64,000 nt of DNA from Bacteroidota bacterium (GTDB lineage Bacteria; Bacteroidota; Bacteroidia; B-17B0; Aurantibacillaceae), in NCBI GenBank assembly GCA_016185125.1, contig JACPOC010000026.1, positions 1 to 64,000 of the forward strand. The letters are read 5' to 3'. Of this stretch, positions 56,637-64,000 are shown piece after piece. The position numbers and the translations under genes were made by a program. The notes under the pieces were generated by a model, which saw only the letters and a list, made by a program, of their open reading frames with translations, did no database searches and was not told the origin of the DNA. The stretch's first letter is position 1, and every line of letters starts with the position of its first letter.

Positions 56637-59600
56637 ATGAAATATAACTTAAGCACATTTTTTAAACGACTCATAAAAATTTTCATGTGGATAGTGGCCT
56701 GTGTGATACTGCTGCTAGCTACTCTTGTTCTTCTTATCCGTATTCCGGCTGTACAAAATACACTTGTGCAAAAAGTTACCGCTTATTTAACTGAAAGAAC
56801 CAAAGCGGAAATAGCTATTAAAAAAATACTAATTTCTTTTCCCAATTCAGTTTCCATAGAAGGTCTTTTAGTAAAAGACCTTAACCGCGATACACTGTTA
56901 AGTGCCGGAAATATTCAGGTAGGCATAGATATGTTTCAACTTATTCATAAAAAAATTCTTATTAATAAAGTGCTTCTATCTGATATAACGGCAACTATTT
57001 CGCGAACAGAAAATGATAGCCTTTACAATTTTAATTTTTTAATTGAAGCGTTTGCCGCATCACCTAAAAATACCACTCCAAAAGATTCCACTAAACAACA
57101 AATTAATTTAGATGTTAATAAAATTGAACTAAATAATATCCACTTTATTTTTAACGATAGGTATGCGGGAATTTATACCTCCAATTCTTTTAAACGCCTA
57201 AATCTTTCAATGAAGGAAATTAACCTGAACACACTGAATTTTAAAGCGGATGAATTAGAGCTATCCGGCCTTAACTCGAAAGTTATAATTAATAAAAAAA
57301 TCAGCTCCTCGCCCTCAAAAGGTGAAAAAAATCGTCAACCCATCTTCTCGGCCAATTCAGTTAAAATAACCAATAGCATTTTTAGTTTTTCAGATTATAT
57401 TATAAAGCAATCTGTAACAACAGTAATTAATAATCTGCAAGTAAAAGCCTCCGAAATTGATTTAAATACCAAAAAAATAAATTCTCAGGGGGTTTCCATT
57501 GCACAAAGCAGTGTTAGAGTAAACATGACGCAAATTGCAAAAGATAATTCTCCGGGCATCCTCGATAAAACCGCCAAAGTATCAGATTTAGGATGGATAA
57601 TTAAATCGAAAGAAATTCAATTAGATAATATTGATTTTGGGTATAACATAACCAATGTTCCTGCAAAAGAAACTGGCTTTGATGCAAAGCATATCAATTA
57701 CCAAAAAGTATCTCTAAACGCTTATGATTTAGGGTACTCAAATGAAAAAATATATGCAACGGTAAATAGTTTTTCTGCTTTAGATCCGCATAGTTTTCAG
57801 ATTAAGGAGTTTACTACAAAATTTACTATGACCAAAACTTTTATAGAAGCTCAACATCTTAAAGTAAAAACCGGCTATTCATCCATTGATGCAGACGCTA
57901 AAATTTCATTCACTTCGTTAGAGACCATTGCCGACTCAATAAAAAACCTGATCGTTCATACTCACATTAAAAAATCAAAAATTTATCCTTTCGAGATCTT
58001 GTATTTTGCTCCGCAATTAGTAAACACTCCTACTTTTAAAAACAATTTTCCAATCAGTTTATCAGCGCAAATTAATGGTCCGTTATCAAATGTAAGCGTA
58101 CGGAATTTAAAGCTCACAACAGCCGCATCTACCGCTCTTGAATCTGATTTTAAAATTGCAGGATTACCAAATATTAATAAATCGTATTTTAATATTCTTC
58201 ATCTCAAATTAAAATCAACCAAGGCTGACATAATTAAATTAGCCGGAAGAAATACAATTCCAAAAAGCATTAGTCTTCCTGAAGAATTAAGCTTAAAAGG
58301 AAAATTTAGCGGTTATTTAAAAGATTTTACCACACAGATTAATATAAACAGTTCTTTTGGCAATGCCGAAGTAAATGGTAGCCTTGATAAAAAAGAAAAT
58401 TTTAAAGCATCCGTTAGTTCACATCATTTTAATTTAAACAGCCTCCTGAATAACAAAATGTTTGGGCCTGTAACACTTCATGCCAAAATTGAAGGAAGTG
58501 GTTTGGATACACAAAGCATTAAAGCGCAAGTTATTGCCGACATAGAGCAGGTTTATTTAAACAAATACAATTATAAAAATCTTAAATTAAATGGCAGCTA
58601 TGCTAAAAAATCAGTAGACGCTAAAATTTCTCTTAACGATTCAAATGCTGTATTTGATCTTGCCGCTTTTGTAAACTTAAATTCGGGGCAGGAGGAATAT
58701 AATGTGAATCTGGATCTTAAAGGTGCCGATCTTAAAAAATTAAACCTCATGGAACAGGATATTAAACTTTCCTGTAATGTAAAAACCACAATTAAAGGAA
58801 AAAACATGAATACCGTAAACGGAAATGCGGGTATTACAAACATTATCATAGCAAGCAAAGGAAAAAAATATTTTCTTGATTCATTGGTATTTGCATCCAT
58901 TAACCAAAGTGGTAACAGCGAAATGAAATTAAGCAGTTCCATTATAGGATTCTCCTACAAAGGCACTTTTGCACCAACAGATTTGGTAAAGGAATTAAAA
59001 CATAATATACACAGCTATTTTGCTATTGATAACGACATTCAAAAAACACACAATTTTAAAAGTGCGCAGCAATTTAGTTTTACGGTACAAATAAATAATC
59101 ATCCCATTTTATCAGAGGTATTTTTACCTGAACTTAAAGAATTTGAGCCGGGTGAAATTAACGGCAGCTACAATAGCGATAAAAATCAAATGAATCTTAA
59201 CTTTTATATGAATAAATTGGTGTATGGCACAACAGAGATCAATGCTCTCGTCTTTGAAGCCTCATCAGATGAAAAAAAACTGAACTATAAACTAATTACT
59301 AAAAAAATAGCGACATCAAAAATAAAATTCGATAACTTATTACTGGAGGGAAGATTTGAAGATCAGCATGCTTACGCTAATATTTCTTCCACCGAAGAAA
59401 ATGGAAATAAAAAACTTGTTATAAATTCAGAAACAGTACGCGACGGCCAAAATTATAAACTCAGCATTCTGCCAAATGAATTCTATTTGATGAATGAAAA
59501 ATGGGAAGTCAGTCAAGATAACTTTATTTCCTTTGGAAAAAGTGGACTCTTAATAAATAACATATCCCTTACCAAAACCTCAGAAGAAGTAAAAATAAAC

Positions 59601-61628
59601 ACCCCTGATAAAACCTATGGCGGAGAAATAGAGGCAACTATTAAAAACTTTAAACTTGACGACATTTCGCGCATTATTGAAAAAGACACCGGTATTGTAA
59701 AAGGCACATTAAACGGAAACATTACCCTTAAGCCAATCAATAATTCCTATGGCTTTAACACCGACTTAATCGTTAATGATTTAAGTGTACATGAAATTCC
59801 TATCGGCACTTTAGTTTTAAAGGCCAACAACATTACGGCCAATAAAATTGCGGTTGATATGAAGTTAAACGGAGCCGGAAACAACGTATCTGTCAGCGGA
59901 TATTATATTCCCAACGAAAAAAATCCCACTCTTGAAATGAAACTAAATCTAGAGCCCTTAACCGCACAATCTCTGGAAGCCCTGTCGTTTGGACAGATCA
60001 GAGAAAGTTCCGGAAATATCTCAGGTAAATTTGATATTAAAGGCAATCCCGCGGTGCCGGAAATTACAGGCACGCTGCAGTTTGAAGAGGTTACACTCAC
60101 GCCTGCTTATTTAAACTCCAAACTTTATCTTAAATCAGAAAAAATTAAACTAGATCCTTCGGGATTGTATTTCAACTCCTTTACTTTATTGGATAAAAAC
60201 AATAATTCAGCGGTGGTTAACGGTAACCTCCAAATGAAGAAATATAGCGATTTTAAATTCGACTTAACAGTAAATACTTCCAATTTCCTTTTGTTAAATA
60301 CTTCAGTGAAGGATAACCAACAATTTTATGGGCGCATGATTGTAGATAGTAAAATTCGAATCAAAGGAAGTCCGCAATCCCCTGTAATAACTTCAGCTCT
60401 CAAATTAAAAAACGGATCACATTTTACATTTGCGGTTACCGAAAAAAAACTTACAACAGATAAAGGAAATAATGTGGTACTTTTTGTAGATTCATTAAAA
60501 TTTAATCCCATTCTCACAAGAAACGAAAAGAAAGAAAAAAACAAAAGTACTTTGCGTGATTTTGATATTTCGTCCACAATTGAAATTGATAAAAAAGCAA
60601 CCATACGTTTAATGCTTGATCCGGATTCAAATGATTCCTTAGTGGTAAGGGGAGAAGCGGCTTTGAGCTTCGGCCTTGATCCAAGTGGTAAAACAAGCTT
60701 AACAGGTGTTTACAATATAACAGAGGGAAGTTACGGAGTATCGCTTGAAAATATAATCAAGAAAAAATTCATCATTCAACCGGGCAGCACCATTGTTTGG
60801 AACGGAGATCCGCTCGACGCGCTAATTAATATAAACGCGGTATATAAAATTCGTACTTCGCCTATTGATTTGGTAGCGGGGCAGGTACTTGGATCCGAGC
60901 TTGCAAGTTATCGGCAACGTTATCCATTTGATGTGTTGCTTAAATTACGCGGTGCCATTCTAACGCCACTTATTAGTTTTGAAATACAATTACAGGCAGG
61001 GGAAAAAGGTGCGGCCGGCGGATCTATTAATGCAAAACTTGAACAATTAAATGATAATCCATCCGCGCTTAATAAGCAGGTATTTGCCTTGCTGGTCTTA
61101 AATCGCTTTATCCAAGAAAATCCTCTACAAACAGAAACCAATGCCACCGCAAATACCGCACGAACAACCGTTGGAAAATTTCTATCTTCGCAACTTAACC
61201 TATTAAGCTCAAAAGTGGCACCGGGAGTAGATATTAATTTTAACATTCAGTCATATGATGATTATTCATCTGGTAAAGCCCAAGGAAGAACACAAGTTGG
61301 CATGGGATTAAGCAAGCAGTTATTTAATGAAAGAATAAATGTACAGGTGGGAGGTTCGGTAGACGTGGAGGGTGAAAAAGCAAAGAAAAATTCCGCATCA
61401 GATATAACCGGTGATGTGATTGTAGAATATAAAATTACACCCGACGGCCGTTATAGGTTAAAAGGCTTCAGAAACAATCAGTACCAAGGCGCATTGGAAG
61501 GCCAAATTATACAAACAGGAGCCGGCGTTTTGTACGTACGTGACTTTAATGAATGGATTCAATTATTTACAAAAGAAAAAAAAGATTCTCTTTCAGATAA
61601 ATATAAGAATGCGCTGGATTTTAAATAA
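56637..61628 (+). CDS. tamB: TamB-family translocation/assembly module protein
   Basis: ORF 56622-61628; ATG 56637; N-terminal TM, very long beta-rich protein, C-terminal DUF490-like (QPGSTIVWNGDPLDALININAVYKIRTSP...VLLKLRGAILTPLISFEIQL). Confidence 0.93.
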   Translation: MKYNLSTFFKRLIKIFMWIVACVILLLATLVLLIRIPAVQNTLVQKVTAYLTERTKAEIAIKKILISFPNSVSIEGLLVKDLNRDTLLSAGNIQVGIDMFQLIHKKILINKVLLSDITATISRTENDSLYNFNFLIEAFAASPKNTTPKDSTKQQINLDVNKIELNNIHFIFNDRYAGIYTSNSFKRLNLSMKEINLNTLNFKADELELSGLNSKVIINKKISSSPSKGEKNRQPIFSANSVKITNSIFSFSDYIIKQSVTTVINNLQVKASEIDLNTKKINSQGVSIAQSSVRVNMTQIAKDNSPGILDKTAKVSDLGWIIKSKEIQLDNIDFGYNITNVPAKETGFDAKHINYQKVSLNAYDLGYSNEKIYATVNSFSALDPHSFQIKEFTTKFTMTKTFIEAQHLKVKTGYSSIDADAKISFTSLETIADSIKNLIVHTHIKKSKIYPFEILYFAPQLVNTPTFKNNFPISLSAQINGPLSNVSVRNLKLTTAASTALESDFKIAGLPNINKSYFNILHLKLKSTKADIIKLAGRNTIPKSISLPEELSLKGKFSGYLKDFTTQININSSFGNAEVNGSLDKKENFKASVSSHHFNLNSLLNNKMFGPVTLHAKIEGSGLDTQSIKAQVIADIEQVYLNKYNYKNLKLNGSYAKKSVDAKISLNDSNAVFDLAAFVNLNSGQEEYNVNLDLKGADLKKLNLMEQDIKLSCNVKTTIKGKNMNTVNGNAGITNIIIASKGKKYFLDSLVFASINQSGNSEMKLSSSIIGFSYKGTFAPTDLVKELKHNIHSYFAIDNDIQKTHNFKSAQQFSFTVQINNHPILSEVFLPELKEFEPGEINGSYNSDKNQMNLNFYMNKLVYGTTEINALVFEASSDEKKLNYKLITKKIATSKIKFDNLLLEGRFEDQHAYANISSTEENGNKKLVINSETVRDGQNYKLSILPNEFYLMNEKWEVSQDNFISFGKSGLLINNISLTKTSEEVKINTPDKTYGGEIEATIKNFKLDDISRIIEKDTGIVKGTLNGNITLKPINNSYGFNTDLIVNDLSVHEIPIGTLVLKANNITANKIAVDMKLNGAGNNVSVSGYYIPNEKNPTLEMKLNLEPLTAQSLEALSFGQIRESSGNISGKFDIKGNPAVPEITGTLQFEEVTLTPAYLNSKLYLKSEKIKLDPSGLYFNSFTLLDKNNNSAVVNGNLQMKKYSDFKFDLTVNTSNFLLLNTSVKDNQQFYGRMIVDSKIRIKGSPQSPVITSALKLKNGSHFTFAVTEKKLTTDKGNNVVLFVDSLKFNPILTRNEKKEKNKSTLRDFDISSTIEIDKKATIRLMLDPDSNDSLVVRGEAALSFGLDPSGKTSLTGVYNITEGSYGVSLENIIKKKFIIQPGSTIVWNGDPLDALININAVYKIRTSPIDLVAGQVLGSELASYRQRYPFDVLLKLRGAILTPLISFEIQLQAGEKGAAGGSINAKLEQLNDNPSALNKQVFALLVLNRFIQENPLQTETNATANTARTTVGKFLSSQLNLLSSKVAPGVDINFNIQSYDDYSSGKAQGRTQVGMGLSKQLFNERINVQVGGSVDVEGEKAKKNSASDITGDVIVEYKITPDGRYRLKGFRNNQYQGALEGQIIQTGAGVLYVRDFNEWIQLFTKEKKDSLSDKYKNALDFK

Positions 61629-63912
61629 CTATTTATTTTTAACCTTCATTGTTTTGGCCGGATGCACGGGCTTAAAGCGGCTGCCTCCTAATGAAAAACT
61701 ATACACCGGGGTTAAAATTCAACTTGTTTATTCAGGTAAAATAAAAAATAAAAAAGAAATCACTTCTAAAATAAAAAGTGCCATCCGTCCGGAAACCAAT
61801 CAAAGTTTTTTAGGAATGCGGCCAAAGTTATGGCTGTACCAAACAGCAGGTGAACCAAAAAAAGATAAAGGTTTACGAAAAAAATTAAGAGAACAAGGAG
61901 AACCACCTGTTTTAAAAAGTTCAGTTAAACCCGCGCAAACCGCTAAATACATCGACGCCAAACTATTTAATTCAGGAATATTTAATGCTACAACAGAATA
62001 TAAAATTATAGAATATAAACGCACGGTTAAAATTAAGTATATAAGTCGCATTCATATTCCGTATAAAATAAAAAGCGTTACTACGGATATTAGCCAACCT
62101 GCCATAGACTCACTGATAAAAGCCGCCTCTAAAAAAACGCTTTTAATACCCGGTAATAATTATGATCTTGATGTGCTTAAACAGGAAAGAGAGCGGCTGG
62201 ACGCCACATTAAAAGACAACGGATTCTACTACTTTAATCCTGATTATTTTCTTTTTAAGGCCGACACTCAAACAGTTAACAAATTGGTAAGTTTTACACT
62301 TACCCTTAAAGAAGAAATACCACAAAAAGCATTGGAGATTTATAAAATTGGAAAAGTTTTTATTAATCCCGATTATTCCTTACAACACAACCTCCACAGC
62401 GATAGTTTAAACTCTAAGCCACTATTGGTAGACAGTGTTATTTTTACAAGTGATCAAACTCATATAAAACCTTGGGCAATATTGCAAAACGTTAGTTTAC
62501 GCCCACACAACCAATATTCAAGAAAAAAGCATAACAGCACGTTAAATCGTTTAATGACCATGGGTACTTACAAATTTGTAAGAATAAAATTTACTGATGA
62601 TGATACTGTAAAAACTAAAACACTTAATATGCGTTTGTTTTTAACGCCAATGCAAAAACGCACTTTGAGAAATGAAATTAACATGGTTTCAAAATCAAAT
62701 GACTTTTTAGGACCCCAGTTGAATATAAATTATCAAAATCGTAACACCTTTCAGGGAGCTGAACTTTTAAATGTAAATGTGGGGGGATCTTTTGAAACTC
62801 AGGTAAGCGGCAAGTATAAAAATTTATATTCCTATAGTTTAAACTCAAAAGTGGAACTTATTTTTCCCAGATATATTGTTCCCTTTAAACTGATTAACCC
62901 TAATAATTTTTTTGTACCTAAAACAAAATTCTCAGTAGGATATAATTACCTCAAACGCATCGCTTACTTCGATCTTCGCTCCTTTCAATTCACCTATGGT
63001 TTTAAATGGAAAGAATCTACTTGTAAAGAACATGAATTAAATCCCGTAAGTGTCAATATAATAACCGTAGTAAATAAAACTCCCGAATTTAACAGCTTGC
63101 TCGAATCCAATCCTTTTATAAAAAAAAGTTACAACGAGCAATTTATTGCAGGCCTTCAATATTCTTTTTTATATAACGAACAATTACTTTCCGGTAAAAA
63201 AAACCAATTGTACTTCAATCTAAATACCGAAACATCGGGCAACCTAATTTCATTGGTGAACCAACTATCCGGGCGCCCACCCAATGAAGCAAATCCTTTA
63301 AGAATTGCAAATATGGTTTATTCACAATTTGGAAAAATAAGTGCAGACCTTAGGAACTATTTGAATTTTAAACATAGTAAAATAGTTACCCGATTATTTG
63401 GTGGGGTGGGAAAAGCCTATGGCAATTCTTCCACATTGCCCTACATAAAACAATTTTTTAGCGGGGGCGCTAATAGCATAAGGGCATTTCCAATTAATTC
63501 GCTTGGCCCCGGAACTTATTCATCAGAACCCCAAAGCGCCACATTATTTCTGCAACAAGGCGGTGATATTAAATTGGAAGGAAATTTTGAATACCGTTTT
63601 GATATTTTCAAATCTTTAAAGGGTGCCTTGTTTACCGATGCGGGAAATATTTGGCTGTTTAAATCAAATCCGGCGGTGATGAGCGCGCCATTTGCCCTTA
63701 ATGAATTTTACAATGAAATTGCTGTAGGCGCAGGTTTTGGGTTACGTTTAGACGTTACTTTTTTTGTATTGCGATTTGATTTGGCCACACCGCTACGCAA
63801 ACCTTCATTACCCAAAGGTCAGCGATGGTTAATCGAACGTCCCGCACCCGCCGATCCTTCATGGAGAAGCGATAATCTTATCCTGAATATAGCCATCGGA
63901 TACCCCTTTTAA
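61609..63912 (+). CDS. tamL: TamL-like lipidated BamA/TamA (Omp85) family protein
   Basis: ORF 61540-63912; likely start ATG 61609 (MRWILNNYLFLTFIVLAGC lipobox); C-terminal GGANSIRAFPINSLGPG, barrel. Confidence 0.9.
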   Translation: MRWILNNYLFLTFIVLAGCTGLKRLPPNEKLYTGVKIQLVYSGKIKNKKEITSKIKSAIRPETNQSFLGMRPKLWLYQTAGEPKKDKGLRKKLREQGEPPVLKSSVKPAQTAKYIDAKLFNSGIFNATTEYKIIEYKRTVKIKYISRIHIPYKIKSVTTDISQPAIDSLIKAASKKTLLIPGNNYDLDVLKQERERLDATLKDNGFYYFNPDYFLFKADTQTVNKLVSFTLTLKEEIPQKALEIYKIGKVFINPDYSLQHNLHSDSLNSKPLLVDSVIFTSDQTHIKPWAILQNVSLRPHNQYSRKKHNSTLNRLMTMGTYKFVRIKFTDDDTVKTKTLNMRLFLTPMQKRTLRNEINMVSKSNDFLGPQLNINYQNRNTFQGAELLNVNVGGSFETQVSGKYKNLYSYSLNSKVELIFPRYIVPFKLINPNNFFVPKTKFSVGYNYLKRIAYFDLRSFQFTYGFKWKESTCKEHELNPVSVNIITVVNKTPEFNSLLESNPFIKKSYNEQFIAGLQYSFLYNEQLLSGKKNQLYFNLNTETSGNLISLVNQLSGRPPNEANPLRIANMVYSQFGKISADLRNYLNFKHSKIVTRLFGGVGKAYGNSSTLPYIKQFFSGGANSIRAFPINSLGPGTYSSEPQSATLFLQQGGDIKLEGNFEYRFDIFKSLKGALFTDAGNIWLFKSNPAVMSAPFALNEFYNEIAVGAGFGLRLDVTFFVLRFDLATPLRKPSLPKGQRWLIERPAPADPSWRSDNLILNIAIGYPF

Positions 63913-63916
63913 TGAC

Positions 63917-63933
63917 TTGGCATAATTTTTTTC
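63917..63933 (+). promoter_or_regulatory. TGGCA-type motif upstream of the last partial CDS
   Basis: TTGGCATAATTTTTTTC, 35 bp before ATG 63969. Confidence 0.4.
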
Positions 63934-63968
63934 TATTACTGTTAATTAACAATCTTAAAAAACTGTTT

Positions 63969-64000
63969 ATGAAAAATAGAACAAAATCATACCCCATTGC
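63969..64000 (+). CDS. Start of a CDS running off the right window edge (MKNRTKSYPI...)
   Basis: ATG at 63969, open to edge. Confidence 0.4.
   Translation, partial: MKNRTKSYPI

Noticed and set aside
56392-56640. 82-aa ORF in the track
   Set aside because: Cys/Arg-rich, overlaps the well-recognised lmo0937-type frame 56420-56572 in another frame.
61609-61628. tamB/tamL 20-bp gene overlap as unusual
   Set aside because: Short overlaps between co-transcribed genes are ordinary, and TamB-TamL adjacency is known in Bacteroidota.

Overview
This is a 64 kb, AT-rich, gene-dense chromosomal window from a Bacteroidota (Bacteroidetes) bacterium. Lineage evidence includes four C-terminal type IX secretion (T9SS) sorting domains, a TamL-like lipidated BamA-family protein, a PorE-like TPR/PD40/OmpA protein, and TAnnTTTG-type promoters. 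I saw no rRNA, tRNA, CRISPR array, transposase or prophage block.

Main blocks: (1) 0-10 kb: a large outer-membrane protein, FtcD, a BadF-type kinase, and GH57/glycogen-synthase-like starch or glycogen genes. (2) 10-19 kb: T9SS-exported glycosidases and a VTC/DUF4956/DUF2490/GH26 operon. (3) 20-25 kb: a T9SS subtilase whose reading frame is interrupted at a C10 tract, preceded by a 41-bp tandem repeat array. (4) 25-39 kb: a REC-TM/TPR/OMP/GH26 operon, a GH15 enzyme, and a hybrid kinase plus LytTR regulator flanked by two paralogous secreted proteins. (5) 39-64 kb: an envelope-maintenance and stress region with PorE-like, rpoN, YtxH/holin-like, MlaEFD, OmpA, lmo0937-type, AsmA/TamB-like and TamL genes.

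Most notable observations: the C10 tract as a candidate phase-variation switch for the protease; a recurrent intergenic TGGCA(Y)-N7-T-rich/TTTA motif resembling a divergent sigma-54 -24/-12 promoter, mostly clustered in 42-64 kb around rpoN and envelope genes; a candidate small RNA behind one copy of that motif; two membrane-tethered receiver-domain proteins; an orphan C-terminal BrkB/YihY fragment; and an unlisted 50-aa lmo0937-type gene. Family names are my recognition from sequence; no database search was run.
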